A DNA stretch of 64,000 bases from an uncultured Tolumonas sp. (lineage in GTDB: Bacteria > Pseudomonadota > Gammaproteobacteria > Enterobacterales > Aeromonadaceae). Of the stretch, positions 1 through 10,135 are shown piece after piece (the stretch's first letter is position 1; every line of letters begins with the position of its first letter). Below the pieces are notes generated by a model, which was not told the origin of the DNA, ran no database searches, and saw only the letters and a list, made by a program, of their open reading frames with translations. The stretch covers positions 186,001 to 250,000 of the forward strand of contig NZ_OY781371.1 in the NCBI RefSeq assembly GCF_963676665.1, written 5' to 3'. The position numbers and the translations under genes were made by a program.

Positions 1-35
1 GAATAAGACAGTATTCACTGTTAATTAATAAAAGA

Positions 36-62
36 GGACGCCGAAATGGCGTCCACTTTTTT
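36..62. terminator. Terminator downstream of the chemoreceptor gene
   Basis: A perfect 7-bp inverted repeat, GGACGCC and GGCGTCC around a 5-base loop, is followed by a T run on the plus strand and by a T-rich stretch on the minus strand. It lies just past the stop of the minus-strand chemoreceptor gene and could also end a plus-strand transcript entering from outside the window. Confidence 0.8.
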
Positions 63-75
63 ATCCAGCTGAAAA

Positions 76-1713
76 TCAGAGCCGGTAAGCAGAAACAATT
101 TTTTCCATGCTGGCAGCGACTTTTTCCAGTCGATTAGCCAATTGATCTGAGCTTCTTGCTGATTCACTATTTTCTTCAGCCATACCTGCAACACTTTCTA
201 CTTGTTGAGCAATCGAATCGGTTGCCAGCCCTTGTTCTCTTATGGCATCAGAAATATGTGCGACCAGTTCTAAACTGCGGCTAGTTACATCACAGATCTC
301 GGTCATGGTACTTCTGGCTTCTCCGGCACCAGCGACACCTGCTTCTACTTTGCTCACCGCTTCTTTCATTCGCGCTACTGCTGCATTAGAGACACTTTGA
401 ATTGCAGAAATAATTTTTCCGATCTCTACCGTAGAAGTCGCTGTTCTGGCTGCCAAACTACGTACTTCATCAGCGACTACTGCAAAACCACGACCTTGTT
501 CACCAGCGCGGGCAGCTTCTATAGCGGCATTAAGCGCCAACAAATTGGTTTGTTCTGCAACATCACGAATCACATTAATTACGGATGCGATTTCGCGGCT
601 TTTTTCTTCCAACATAGCGATATCGCCAGCGGCGTTATCAACAGCATTTTCAATGGCATGAATATTATTTACTGTTTGATCGATAACACGTTGTCCATTT
701 TGAGCTCGTTTACCAGCATCAGAAGTACAAATACTGGCATCGGCCGCTTGTTCTGCGACCTGATTAATACTAACGGTCATTTCTTCTACTGATGCGGCCA
801 TTTGTGCGGAAGAGGCACTTTGCGTTTGAGAGCTTTCTGTAACCTGATGCGCAGATTGTAGTAATTCTTCAGCAGTCGTATTGACGGCATGCACTCCTTG
901 TAAGAGTTCTTTTAGGTTATGTTGCATGCCGGAGATCAAGTGATTAAATGAACGCAACATCAGGCTGATCTCATCGTTACCCTTATCGTCTGCGCGCAGA
1001 GTAAAGTCGAGAGATTGTTCTATGCGGGCAATAGTCTGTTGCGCACCACTCACACCACGGCGGATCTGACTTACACTCAATAAACCAAGTGCAAGTAAAC
1101 ATGCTAATACGCCTGCCGAGGCGAGCATGACTGTCCAACGGGCACTGGTATAATTTTCTTCACCTTTTTTCTTATCTTCAGCAGCAATTCGATTGTTATG
1201 TTCAATACTTTCTTGCAATGCTGCTGCTACTACTTTACCAATCTCTTGCAGATTGGCTAATTCACTACGTGCTTGTTTAGCTTCATAGGTAGCTGAAATA
1301 TCGATCACTTTTTTAGCTGTTTCCTGATATTTATCCATTGCTACTTTTATTTTCTGAAATAGCGCGAGATCTTCTGAATCCGTGACATATTTGGTTTCAT
1401 ATTCTGTCATTTTGGTCTGTATGACGGCTTTTTCTTCATCGATCAATTTTTCAAACTCACGTAGTTTTTCTTCCGCACTGCGCATTGCTCGAGCGTCTTC
1501 GCTATAAGTGATGTGGCTGATAATGTAGGTGCGGAGTGTCAGAAAATGAACTTCTGTTTGGTTTAAATTGCGGATGCTAGGAATGCTGTTATCGGTGATA
1601 TAGATAATATTGTCATTTATCTTGGCCATCTTGATAAGCGATGTACCACCTATCAGCAGACAGCCTAAAAAACCGACTGCGATGAGAATATAAAGTTTAT
1701 GCGCTATTTTCAT
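76..1713 (-). CDS. Methyl-accepting chemotaxis protein
   Basis: This inner-membrane chemoreceptor should sense a ligand with a periplasmic domain and control CheA through CheW. The 545-residue protein has an N-terminal membrane segment (about 8-28), a helical periplasmic domain of the four-helix-bundle type (about 30-190), a second membrane segment (about 193-215), a HAMP linker and a long coiled-coil signalling domain. The hairpin tip is clear: [20 protein letters not shown] followed by [12 protein letters not shown]. No C-terminal CheR-tethering pentapeptide is visible, as the protein ends in SAYRL. The ATG has a good ribosome binding site (AGGAAGGA). The gene lies downstream of mfd in the same direction but about 200 bases away, so it is probably transcribed alone. 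The ligand cannot be predicted from the sequence. Confidence 0.93.
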   Translation of the reverse strand: MKIAHKLYILIAVGFLGCLLIGGTSLIKMAKINDNIIYITDNSIPSIRNLNQTEVHFLTLRTYIISHITYSEDARAMRSAEEKLREFEKLIDEEKAVIQTKMTEYETKYVTDSEDLALFQKIKVAMDKYQETAKKVIDISATYEAKQARSELANLQEIGKVVAAALQESIEHNNRIAAEDKKKGEENYTSARWTVMLASAGVLACLLALGLLSVSQIRRGVSGAQQTIARIEQSLDFTLRADDKGNDEISLMLRSFNHLISGMQHNLKELLQGVHAVNTTAEELLQSAHQVTESSQTQSASSAQMAASVEEMTVSINQVAEQAADASICTSDAGKRAQNGQRVIDQTVNNIHAIENAVDNAAGDIAMLEEKSREIASVINVIRDVAEQTNLLALNAAIEAARAGEQGRGFAVVADEVRSLAARTATSTVEIGKIISAIQSVSNAAVARMKEAVSKVEAGVAGAGEARSTMTEICDVTSRSLELVAHISDAIREQGLATDSIAQQVESVAGMAEENSESARSSDQLANRLEKVAASMEKIVSAYRL

Positions 1714-1879
1714 GGTGACATCCTTCCTGATAAACGGATCACAACAGGCTGATTACAAATATAGAATTTTATTCAGTATGTTAGATGTTGTTGTAAAGGG
1801 GAAAGGCGGGTGTCAGAAAAGTCTTGCTGGATCACTATCAGCAAATCATTGTGGCCTATTTGTCGCAATGGGATTAGAC

Positions 1880-1904
1880 GATACCCACTCATCTGAGTGA
1901 GCAT
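1880..1904 (-). terminator. Possible hairpin after mfd
   Basis: An imperfect inverted repeat (GATACCCACTCA against TGAGTGAGCATC, with G-U pairs) lies 16 bases past the mfd stop. On the minus strand it has no proper T run, so it is at best a weak or factor-assisted terminator. Confidence 0.3.
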
Positions 1905-1919
1905 CGTTTATTTAATCGC

Positions 1920-4900
1920 TTAAATACTATTTTTTGCAAAGGAGTCGAGGATTTGTTCTACCAAAGCGAAACGCGTTTTCGCGTCGTCACTGGGTAGATT
2001 AAAACGCAGACGGGTAGGGCCATCCATTCGATATAATCGCGGTTGTGTTTGCATCAAACTGACGATAAACATCGGATTGACCTTGGTATCCTGCGCGAAA
2101 TCGATAAAGCCACCCCGATCAGCAATTTCAATTCGTTTCAGACCAAGCGGTTTGGCTAACAGACGGAAACGCGAAATTTGGATCAGGTTTTGTGCCGCAG
2201 GCGGCAGCAAACCAAAACGATCAATCAATTCAATTTTGAGCTCATCGATTTCGTCTTGGGTATTACAACTGGCAATACGCTTGTAGATAGACAGACGCAT
2301 ATTAACATCAGGGATATAGTCATCCGGTAGCAAAGCAGGCAGGCGCAATTCGATATCGGTATGATCGGATAACAGCTGATCTAATGACGGTTCTTTACCT
2401 TCTTTCAGCGCATTAACGGCTTGTTCCAGCATTTCCATATACAGTGTGAAACCAATGGATTCGATCTGTCCGCTCTGTTCATCTCCCAGTAATTCACCGG
2501 CACCACGGATCTCCAGATCGTGAGTTGCCAGTACAAAACCGGCACCCAAATCTTCCAGTGATTCAATGGCCTCCAGCCGTTTGATAGCATCCTTGGTCAT
2601 CTGTTTCGGATGTGGTGTTAACAGATAGGCATACGCCTGATGGTGCGAGCGCCCCACACGGCCACGCAATTGATGCAACTGCGCCAAGCCTAGATGATCG
2701 GCGCGATCCATAATGATGGTGTTAGCGCTGGGCACATCGATGCCGGTTTCAATAATCGTGGTACACACTAACAGGTTGTAACGCTGATGATAAAAATCAG
2801 ACATTACCCGTTCCAGTTCCCGTTCTCGCATCTGGCCGTGCGCAATACCGATACGCGCTTCTGGCACCAGCTCACTGAGTTGTGCCGCTGTTTGCTCGAT
2901 AGTTTCCACATTGTTGTGCAGATAATAGATCTGACCGCCACGTTTCAGTTCACGCAGTATGGCTTCACGCACCACCGCTTTATCGTGCTGGCGAACAAAG
3001 GTTTTAATAGCCAATCGTTTTGCCGGTGGGGTAGCGATAACAGAAAGATCGCGCATACCAGATAACGCCATATTCAGCGTGCGCGGGATCGGCGTTGCAG
3101 TCAGGGTCAGAATATCGACATCGGCACGCAATGCTTTGATCTTTTCTTTTTGGCGTACACCGAAACGGTGCTCTTCATCGACAACCAGCAAGCCAAGATC
3201 TTTAAAGCGGATATCTTCGGAAAGCAGTTTGTGGGTGCCGATGATGATATCGATTTTGCCTTCCGCCAGCGCTTCCATCGCGACTTTCTGTTCTTTAGCG
3301 CTTTTGAAGCGGCTCATGACCTCTATATTGACGGGCCAGTTGGCAAACCGATCGCGGAAGTTTTCATAATGCTGTTGTGCCAGCAGCGTTGTTGGAACCA
3401 ATACCGCAACCTGTTTACCGGCATGCACCGCCACAAAAGTAGCGCGCATAGCTACTTCGGTTTTACCAAAACCGACATCACCGCAGACCAGTCGATCCAT
3501 GGCTTTGGCTTGGCACATATCACCGAGCACGGAATTAATAGCGTTGAGCTGATCCGGCGTTTCTTCAAACGGGAATCCGGCGGCAAATTTACTGTAGGCT
3601 TGTTTATCATGCCGGAATGCCAGACCCGGTCGGGCAGCGCGTTTGGCGTACACATCCAAGAGTTCAGCGGCCACATCACGGATTTTTTCGACGGCTTTTT
3701 TCCGCGCTTTTAGCCAGGCTTCACCACCGAGTTTGTGTAATGGCGGATTTTCACTGCCGCTATAACGGCTGATGAGATGCAGTGAGGTTACTGGCACATA
3801 AAGTTTGTCAGCACCAGCGTATTCCAGCGTGAGATATTCAGCGGCAATGCCACCGGCATTCAGCGATTGCAGCCCGACGTAACGACCAACACCATGATCG
3901 AGGTGCACGACGGGTTGCCCAATAGTGAGCTCTGCCAGATTACGAACAATCGCATCGCTGCCAGCACTGGCTTTTTTATCGCGACGGCGACGTTGGACAA
4001 CTTTCTGACCAAACAGATCGTTTTCACAGATCAGCGCCACATTGGCTTGCGGCAGAATAAAGCCATGTTCCAGCGGACTGACAATGATCGCAAATTGATC
4101 TGCGCCGTTGGCGAATGCATCAAATGAACTCAGGATCGGTAGTTGGATCTGCAGTGGTGTCAGTAATTCCAGTAATGCTTCTCGACGCCCTTCTGATTCC
4201 ACCGAAAATAAGATCCGACCATTGAATAAGCTCAAGAAACGTTGCAGTGCTTCCAACGGCTCTTGTTGTTTGGCTTCAATGGTTAGTTCGGGCAGTGCAT
4301 TGACCGGTAGATTCACGCGACCGGCTTTTTCTTCCGTAGGCAGTGTCTGACAGTGGATCTGCGTGCGTTCTTTCAGCACTCCGAATAACTGATCTATCGG
4401 CAGATACAAGGTTGCTGGTGATAACAGCGGACGGGTTAAATCGTAACGACGATCTTCATAGCGTTGCTGTACATCTTGCCAGAATTGTTCACTGGCTTGC
4501 TGAATATCACCCACTGTCATGATCAAGCTGGATGCTGGTAGATAATCCAGTAATGTCGATGTCTGTTCAAAAAACAGCGGCAGATAATATTCAATACCCG
4601 CTGGCCACATGCCCTTACTGACTTGCTGATAAACCGAGCCGGGTTCCCGGCTGGCATCGAATAGTTCTCGGAAGCGTTGACGGAAGCCTTCAATGGCATT
4701 TTTATCCGTCGGGAATTCGTGGGCGGGTAATAATCGAACTTCTTTTACCGGATCGTGAGAACGCTGCGTGTCAGGATCAAATGCTCGGATGGTATCGACT
4801 TCATCATCGAAGAAATCAATACGATAAGGTTGTGATGAGCCCATCGGGAATAGATCGAGCAAAGAACCACGCGCGGCATATTCACCATGTTCCAGCACTT

Positions 4901-5372
4901 GTTCGACCGCATTGTAACCGGCATGCTCCAAGCGACGACGCAGATTATGCAGATCGAGCTTATCACCGGGTTTTACCAACAAGCTGTGGCCATCAATAAA
5001 GCTCGATGGTGCGGTGCGTAACATCAAGGTAGCGACCGGCAAGATCAGCAGCCCTTTTTTCATGCGCGGCAGATGATAAAGCGCTTCGATACGCTGGGAT
5101 ATGATGTCCTGATGCGGGGAAAATGTATCGTAAGGCAAGGTTTCCCAGTCAGGAAAAAGCCGTACCGGAATCGTCGATTCTGCCAGCAGGAAGCTAATTT
5201 CCTGCTCTAAATACAAGGCTGTCGGTGTGTCATGCACCACCAATACAACAGGATGCTCTTGTGTTTTTGCCAGCTCAGCAATCGCCAGAGAAAGACTACT
5301 GCCAGTTAACTGTCCAAAGGTAAGACGTTGATTCGCTTTGGCATTCAATGAAAAGGAAAAGTAATTGGTCAT
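1920..5372 (-). CDS. mfd: Transcription-repair coupling factor Mfd
   Basis: Mfd is a DNA translocase that removes RNA polymerase stalled at lesions and recruits UvrA. The length, 1150 residues, matches the E. coli protein. In order there are a UvrB-like N-terminal region, an RNA-polymerase-interacting CarD-like domain near residue 490 (VVHLDHGVGRYVGL), a superfamily 2 helicase motor with Walker A near 630 (GDVGFGKTEVA), a DEEH box near 732 and the LTATPIPRT motif, then the C-terminal TRCF domain. The ATG lies only 10 bases past the stop of the PilZ-like gene and has a weak ribosome binding site, so the two genes are probably cotranscribed and translationally coupled. Confidence 0.97.
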   Translation of the reverse strand: MTNYFSFSLNAKANQRLTFGQLTGSSLSLAIAELAKTQEHPVVLVVHDTPTALYLEQEISFLLAESTIPVRLFPDWETLPYDTFSPHQDIISQRIEALYHLPRMKKGLLILPVATLMLRTAPSSFIDGHSLLVKPGDKLDLHNLRRRLEHAGYNAVEQVLEHGEYAARGSLLDLFPMGSSQPYRIDFFDDEVDTIRAFDPDTQRSHDPVKEVRLLPAHEFPTDKNAIEGFRQRFRELFDASREPGSVYQQVSKGMWPAGIEYYLPLFFEQTSTLLDYLPASSLIMTVGDIQQASEQFWQDVQQRYEDRRYDLTRPLLSPATLYLPIDQLFGVLKERTQIHCQTLPTEEKAGRVNLPVNALPELTIEAKQQEPLEALQRFLSLFNGRILFSVESEGRREALLELLTPLQIQLPILSSFDAFANGADQFAIIVSPLEHGFILPQANVALICENDLFGQKVVQRRRRDKKASAGSDAIVRNLAELTIGQPVVHLDHGVGRYVGLQSLNAGGIAAEYLTLEYAGADKLYVPVTSLHLISRYSGSENPPLHKLGGEAWLKARKKAVEKIRDVAAELLDVYAKRAARPGLAFRHDKQAYSKFAAGFPFEETPDQLNAINSVLGDMCQAKAMDRLVCGDVGFGKTEVAMRATFVAVHAGKQVAVLVPTTLLAQQHYENFRDRFANWPVNIEVMSRFKSAKEQKVAMEALAEGKIDIIIGTHKLLSEDIRFKDLGLLVVDEEHRFGVRQKEKIKALRADVDILTLTATPIPRTLNMALSGMRDLSVIATPPAKRLAIKTFVRQHDKAVVREAILRELKRGGQIYYLHNNVETIEQTAAQLSELVPEARIGIAHGQMRERELERVMSDFYHQRYNLLVCTTIIETGIDVPSANTIIMDRADHLGLAQLHQLRGRVGRSHHQAYAYLLTPHPKQMTKDAIKRLEAIESLEDLGAGFVLATHDLEIRGAGELLGDEQSGQIESIGFTLYMEMLEQAVNALKEGKEPSLDQLLSDHTDIELRLPALLPDDYIPDVNMRLSIYKRIASCNTQDEIDELKIELIDRFGLLPPAAQNLIQISRFRLLAKPLGLKRIEIADRGGFIDFAQDTKVNPMFIVSLMQTQPRLYRMDGPTRLRFNLPSDDAKTRFALVEQILDSFAKNSI

Positions 5373-5381
5373 TAGTCAGTT

Positions 5382-5948
5382 TCAGGTTAGTTGATATTTC
5401 TTTTCTGCCCGCTCTTTGAGCTGACGTGATTGCTCATGCATCCCGGCTCTGATCAACAACTCACGATCATCTTCCCGAATTAAGGCATATTCGACGGTGA
5501 TCAGAGAACGATCTTCTTCCGAGACGATATTCGTGACACGTCCGTAACAATAAACGGCGCTGGCTTCTTCGCGGACAAAAATTTTCAGGCGTAACAGCTG
5601 ATTTTTTTCCAACGCTAAAGACGTGTGAAAGGTCAGCTGACTACCACCAAAACTTAAGGTCAGATGCCGGTATTGTGGGTCATCATCCTGCATCAGAATA
5701 TGTGTCATCAGCAGATTCAATTTGCGCGATTGCTGGTTAATGACATCCACCAGATAGCCAATATCATCACTAATGCTGCGTAACGCCCGCGCATTGCTTA
5801 AATCCAACTGTACAATCGTGTTGGATATTTTGAACGGTTCCGGAATTTCAGCCTCAAAAGTGTCATGATCTGGCAATTCAAAACCTTGTTCCATTGGAAT
5901 CACACTGATACTTAAACAGTGATGCACACTAAAATATTGCTCGCTCAA
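5382..5948 (-). CDS. PilZ-like domain protein
   Basis: This 188-residue cytoplasmic protein resembles the PilZ-type protein found between mfd and lolC in Vibrio, and the gene position is the main support for that call. The second half (about 90-165) looks like a PilZ beta-barrel, including LTLSFGGSQLTF, but the RxxxR motif and the D/NxSxxG motif that bind cyclic di-GMP in canonical PilZ domains are not seen. It may therefore be a non-binding or partner-binding member. The reading frame begins with TTG after AAGGGG; the next in-frame ATG is 18 codons further in, so the start is uncertain. It is divergent from lolC and precedes mfd. Confidence 0.7.
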   Translation of the reverse strand: MSEQYFSVHHCLSISVIPMEQGFELPDHDTFEAEIPEPFKISNTIVQLDLSNARALRSISDDIGYLVDVINQQSRKLNLLMTHILMQDDDPQYRHLTLSFGGSQLTFHTSLALEKNQLLRLKIFVREEASAVYCYGRVTNIVSEEDRSLITVEYALIREDDRELLIRAGMHEQSRQLKERAEKKYQLT

Positions 5949-6024
5949 GGAGAACCCCTTGTTGAGTGGATGTCTTACCTTTATTATCCGCTAACTCTTG
6001 GATTGCGCAACGCTTGGAAACAGC

Positions 6025-7260
6025 GTGAAATCACTCATTTTTCAACCTGTCAGTCTGGCAATAGGTCTGCGATACGCTGGCGCCAGAGGTGATAATCGAT
6101 TTGCTTCTTTTATCTCCATATTTTCAACCTTCGGAATTGCTATCGGTGTACTGGCGTTGATCGTCGTCAGCTCCGTGATGAATGGCTTTGAGGCTCAGCT
6201 GAAGGACCGTATTTTAGGCGTGGTTCCACATGGGGTGATCACTACTGAATCAGGTCAATTGGCGAATTGGCAACAATATCAACAGACTGTTATGCAATTG
6301 CCGCATGTGCAAGCGGCTGCACCTTTTATTACCACAGAAGGCATGGTGCAAAGTCCGGGTAGTTTGGCGCCGATCGCGTTGCAAGGGTTAGACCCACAAA
6401 ACTACCCGAAACAGGATTTATTACGTCAAACCCTGGGTAATGCCGCCTTGCAACGGTTGGTTGCCGGGAAATTTAATATCATCCTGGGCGGTGCGCTGGC
6501 GCAAAAACTCGGTGTTATGCCGGGTGATCAAGTGCGGGTGCTAGTCAGTGAAGGCAGCCGTTTTACCCCCATGGGGCGAGTGCCATCACAGCGTCTGTTT
6601 CATGTGGTGGCTCTGTTTGATGTTGGTTCGCCAGTAGATGATCAGATTGCGCTGATCCATCTGGATGATGCCCGTCGTTTACTACGTTATCAGCCGGAAA
6701 ATATCACTGGCTGGCGGGTGTGGTTAGATGATGCGTTTCAGACTGACGATATCGCCAAAACCAAGTTGCCATCATCACTGGTGTTTCAAGACTGGCGTCA
6801 GGAGCGTGGGGAACTGTTTCGCGCGGTGGCGATGGAAAAACACATCATGAGTCTGATGTTAGTGCTGATCATTCTGGTGGCGGCATTCAATATTCTTTCT
6901 GCGTTGGTCATGGTGGTATTGGACAAACAAGGTGAAGTGGCGATCTTGCGTACCATGGGCATGCAAAGTCAGACTGTTATGAAGATCTTCATTGTGCAGG
7001 GGATCTGGAGCGGTGTGCTTGGCGGCATATTTGGCATGATTGGCGGGGTAGTGTTAACGCACTATCTGAACCCAGTGCTGCGCATATTAGGGCTCAATCT
7101 GTATATGGATGCTGGTGGCGGTGGCCTGCCGGTCGAGTTACAAATATCGCAGGTATTACTGATTGCATTCGGGGCATTATTAATGAGTTTTATGGCGACG
7201 CTGTATCCGGCCTATCGTGCCGCCCATATTCGTCCGGCGGAGGCGTTACGTTATGAATAA
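6025..7260 (+). CDS. lolC: Lipoprotein-releasing ABC transporter permease LolC
   Basis: LolC is the inner-membrane subunit of LolCDE that passes lipoproteins to the chaperone LolA. The protein has an N-terminal membrane helix (about 27-50), a large periplasmic domain and three C-terminal helices, the FtsX/MacB-like topology. The open frame reaches back to a TTG at 5998, but family members start near the sequence MYQPV, so I chose the GTG at 6025 ([14 protein letters not shown]), which has a short GGAAA upstream. The 3' end contains the ribosome binding site and start of lolD. LolC and LolE are paralogues in the same operon. Confidence 0.9.
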   Translation: MKSLIFQPVSLAIGLRYAGARGDNRFASFISIFSTFGIAIGVLALIVVSSVMNGFEAQLKDRILGVVPHGVITTESGQLANWQQYQQTVMQLPHVQAAAPFITTEGMVQSPGSLAPIALQGLDPQNYPKQDLLRQTLGNAALQRLVAGKFNIILGGALAQKLGVMPGDQVRVLVSEGSRFTPMGRVPSQRLFHVVALFDVGSPVDDQIALIHLDDARRLLRYQPENITGWRVWLDDAFQTDDIAKTKLPSSLVFQDWRQERGELFRAVAMEKHIMSLMLVLIILVAAFNILSALVMVVLDKQGEVAILRTMGMQSQTVMKIFIVQGIWSGVLGGIFGMIGGVVLTHYLNPVLRILGLNLYMDAGGGGLPVELQISQVLLIAFGALLMSFMATLYPAYRAAHIRPAEALRYE

Positions 7261-7936
7261 CATCCTGTTGCGTTGTCAGGATCTGGTAAAAACTTATCGT
7301 GAAGGTGAGTTAGAAACCCCAGTGTTACGCGGCATTAATCTGACTGTTATGCAAAAAGAGATGCTGGCGATTGTGGGCAGTTCTGGCTCTGGTAAAAGCA
7401 CCATGTTGCATTTATTGGGCGCGTTAGATACTCCAACATCCGGTACTGTGCTGTTTGAACAGCAGGATATTTATCAGTGGAACAGCCAACAACAAGCGCA
7501 ATTTCGTAATCGGGAATTGGGTTTTGTCTATCAATTCCATCATCTGTTAGGTGAGTTCACGGCATTAGAAAATGTGGCGATGCCGTTGTTGATCGGCGGT
7601 ATGGCGGTAAAAAAAGCAGCGCAGATGGCCACAGAAATGCTGGGCCGTGTTGGGTTATCACATCGTATTACGCATCGCCCGGCAGAATTATCTGGCGGCG
7701 AACGTCAACGTGTGGCCATTGCCCGCGCGTTGGTGAATGAACCGCATCTGGTGTTAGCGGATGAACCAACCGGTAATCTGGATCATAAAAGCGCGACGGC
7801 GATTTATGAATTGATGTGCCAGCTTAATCGTGAATTGGGTACCGCATTTGTAGTGGTCACGCACGATCGGGAGTTGGCAGGCAAACTGCATCGTCAGGTT
7901 CACATGGTTGATGGCGCGTTAGTGGGAGGCGAATAA
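7253..7936 (+). CDS. lolD: Lipoprotein-releasing ATPase LolD
   Basis: LolD is the cytoplasmic ATPase that powers LolCDE. The 227-residue protein has Walker A (GSSGSGKST, about 42-50), the ABC signature [15 protein letters not shown] near 146 and Walker B ending in [10 protein letters not shown]. An open frame extends upstream to a GTG at 7217, but the ATG at 7253 is preferred: it follows GCGGAGG at good spacing and overlaps the lolC stop in the arrangement ATGAATAA. The stop shares one base with the lolE start, so the three genes are translationally coupled. Confidence 0.95.
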   Translation: MNNILLRCQDLVKTYREGELETPVLRGINLTVMQKEMLAIVGSSGSGKSTMLHLLGALDTPTSGTVLFEQQDIYQWNSQQQAQFRNRELGFVYQFHHLLGEFTALENVAMPLLIGGMAVKKAAQMATEMLGRVGLSHRITHRPAELSGGERQRVAIARALVNEPHLVLADEPTGNLDHKSATAIYELMCQLNRELGTAFVVVTHDRELAGKLHRQVHMVDGALVGGE

Positions 7937-9177
7937 TGTTTCAGCCTTTCGCGCTGTTTGTGGGCTTGCGTTATAGCCGGACACGCCGTAGCAGTCGTTT
8001 TGTCAGCTTTATTTCTGCCTCTTCAATTATTGGCATTGCGTTAGGGGTTATGGCGCTGATCTTAGGATTGTCGGCCATGAACGGCTTTGAGCGCGAATTG
8101 CGTCAACGCGTACTGGCGGTGATCCCGCATGCGGAAGTTGAGCTGGTTTCCGGTGGCTTCAGCGATTGGCCGTCTGCAATTCAAATATTAAAAAAACAGC
8201 CTGGAATTACCGCTGTCGCGCCGTTGATTTCGCTAAACGGTATGTTGGAAGCGGGCGGTAAAATGAAAGCGGCGCAATTACGTGCTGTGTTACCTGCCGA
8301 AGAAAAAGAGATCTCACAAGCTGGCAATTATATGACCGGCAATGGGCTGGATGCGTTACATCCCGGCGAAAATGGAGTGATCATCGGTCAGCAAATTGCC
8401 AAAAAACTCGGTGTGAAAATTGGTGATAGTGTCACCATGCAAGTGCCGGATAAAAATGCACAGTCAGCTTTTGCGGCACCGATGCAACGTCAGTTTACCG
8501 TCGTGGGTCTGCTGAAATTAGGCGGTCAGTTAGATGGTTTATTAGGTTATATCCATCTGCAAGATGCGCAATCGATGCTGGGTTGGAAAAATGAGGTGCA
8601 GGGATTAAGCATTGAAGTAAACGATGTGCTTTCTGCTCAAACCATCGCGTATCAAGCGGCCAATCAATTACCGTATCGTATGTATCTGCGCAGCTGGATG
8701 ACCTCGCAAGGCTATCTGTATCAGGATATTCAGATGGTGCGAACAGTCATGTACGTGGTGTTACTGATGGTAGTGGCAGTCGCGTGTTTTAATATCGTGT
8801 CGACGCTGGTGATGGCGGTAAATGAAAAACGGGGCGATATCGCAATACTCAAGACCATGGGGGCGGGGAACTGGCAGATCCGGCTGGTATTTATGACGCA
8901 AGGCATGGTGAACGGATTGATTGGTGCCGGAGGTGGTGCGTTACTGGGTTGTTTACTGGCCCAATATTTGTCATCGATCATTCACGGGCTGGAGCAATTA
9001 ATCGGTTATCAGTTCTTGAACCCTGAGATCTACTTTATCGATTTCCTGCCATCGGAGCTGCATATGATTGATGTGGTGGTAGTAACGACAGCCGCTATCC
9101 TGATGAGTTTACTGGCAACATTATATCCCGCTTGGCGGGCGAGTCAGTTATTACCCGCCAGAGAGCTAGGGCATTAA
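7936..9177 (+). CDS. lolE: Lipoprotein-releasing ABC transporter permease LolE
   Basis: LolE is the second membrane subunit of LolCDE and contacts the lipoprotein substrate. The 413-residue protein begins [22 protein letters not shown], has a membrane helix at about 27-50, a periplasmic domain and three helices near the C terminus (about 270-400), and is plainly homologous to LolC. The start codon overlaps the lolD stop by one base. It is the last gene of the operon and is followed by a bidirectional terminator. Confidence 0.95.
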   Translation: MFQPFALFVGLRYSRTRRSSRFVSFISASSIIGIALGVMALILGLSAMNGFERELRQRVLAVIPHAEVELVSGGFSDWPSAIQILKKQPGITAVAPLISLNGMLEAGGKMKAAQLRAVLPAEEKEISQAGNYMTGNGLDALHPGENGVIIGQQIAKKLGVKIGDSVTMQVPDKNAQSAFAAPMQRQFTVVGLLKLGGQLDGLLGYIHLQDAQSMLGWKNEVQGLSIEVNDVLSAQTIAYQAANQLPYRMYLRSWMTSQGYLYQDIQMVRTVMYVVLLMVVAVACFNIVSTLVMAVNEKRGDIAILKTMGAGNWQIRLVFMTQGMVNGLIGAGGGALLGCLLAQYLSSIIHGLEQLIGYQFLNPEIYFIDFLPSELHMIDVVVVTTAAILMSLLATLYPAWRASQLLPARELGH

Positions 9178-9194
9178 TTGCAAATTTCACATAT

Positions 9195-9224
9195 AAAAAA
9201 ACCAGCGAATCTGCTGGTTTTTTT
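9195..9224. terminator. Bidirectional terminator between lolE and the DedA gene
   Basis: The inverted repeat AAAAACCAGC / GCTGGTTTTT with a 6-base loop is flanked by A and T runs on both sides. It can end both the lolCDE transcript and the convergent DedA-family transcript. Confidence 0.9.
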
Positions 9225-9237
9225 ATTTCATCTCAGA

Positions 9238-9837
9238 TTATTGTTTACTGCGTCTGTGGCGTAAAACTATAACAACCAGTATCAATATTCCCAAGGCTAG
9301 TAATGAGTAGATACCGGTTTGGCCGCGTTTAACCATATGCAGCAGCCAATCGCGGTTATACGCACCATAGTCACCAAGATAGACCCATACGGGTACAGAA
9401 ATACAAGCAGCAAGGCCATCCATTATGATGAATTGCCAAATTGAAATGCGGCGACTCATACCTGCAACGATAAAAATTGGCGAACGTAAACCAGGTAAGA
9501 AACGGGCGACAAAAAGTACCCAGTTACCATATTTAACGAATTTTTCCTGCACCTGAGCAAAGCGGTGTGGCGTCACAATACGTCTGATCGGTGCAAAAGC
9601 CAGTATGCGCTGACCAAAAGTATGCCCCAGGGTAAACATAGTGCCATCGCCAATCAGTACCCCAGCCATGCATACGGCAAACATAGTATGCACATCTGCA
9701 TAACCTAAACCGGCAATTATTCCGCCTGCAACCAGCGTGATATCTTCAGGGATCGGTAGGCCAAAACCACAAAGTAACAGCATAACGAAAACGGCTACAT
9801 AGCCATAATCAGAGAAAATGGAAATTAGAATGTCCAT
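9238..9837 (-). CDS. DedA family membrane protein
   Basis: DedA proteins are inner-membrane proteins of the VTT/SNARE-associated superfamily, linked to lipid flipping and proton-dependent membrane homeostasis. The 199-residue protein has the family signatures near the N terminus (GFGLPIPEDITLVAGG) and in the middle (FVARFLPGLRSPIFIVAG), with hydrophobic helices at about 10-50, 50-75, 140-160 and 172-192, and a basic C-terminal tail. The length and motifs fit the YohD/YqjA type. I cannot say which paralogue it is. It is transcribed alone, convergent with lolE. Confidence 0.9.
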   Translation of the reverse strand: MDILISIFSDYGYVAVFVMLLLCGFGLPIPEDITLVAGGIIAGLGYADVHTMFAVCMAGVLIGDGTMFTLGHTFGQRILAFAPIRRIVTPHRFAQVQEKFVKYGNWVLFVARFLPGLRSPIFIVAGMSRRISIWQFIIMDGLAACISVPVWVYLGDYGAYNRDWLLHMVKRGQTGIYSLLALGILILVVIVLRHRRSKQ

Positions 9838-10135
9838 CTTATTGTATTTTTCACCCCATTCCTGCCCGGTAGTCTCATGGTTATTTTACTAATCAGTTAG
9901 AGACAACACATCAAACTACAACAACATAATGTCGGCCGATTATGACACTCATTAGATGGTGCGTGTGTAAATCAGGGGTAGTTTTCTCCCTTTTATGTGA
10001 AATAAGCAACCTCCTGAGATCTGATCGTTGATTTTTTGAACGCAAAATATCCCTGAAACGTAAAAACCAACAGCTTTTAGCCGCCTATTCAGAACGAGAA
10101 AATAGCAATTCAATGACTTAATTAAGAGATCAAGC
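9838..10135. other. Intergenic region between the DedA gene and comEC
   Basis: About 300 bases hold the divergent promoters of both genes. The only structured element I see is an imperfect palindrome at 9925-9944 (CATAAT, TCGGCCGA, TTATG), which could be an operator. No convincing open reading frame is present. Confidence 0.6.

Noticed and set aside
1712..1900. 62-codon plus-strand frame between the chemoreceptor gene and mfd
   Set aside because: No ribosome binding site, no recognisable domain, and it overlaps the promoter region of the chemoreceptor gene.
5998..6024. TTG at 5998 as lolC start
   Set aside because: It has no ribosome binding site and adds nine residues not found in the family; the GTG at 6025 gives the conserved N terminus.
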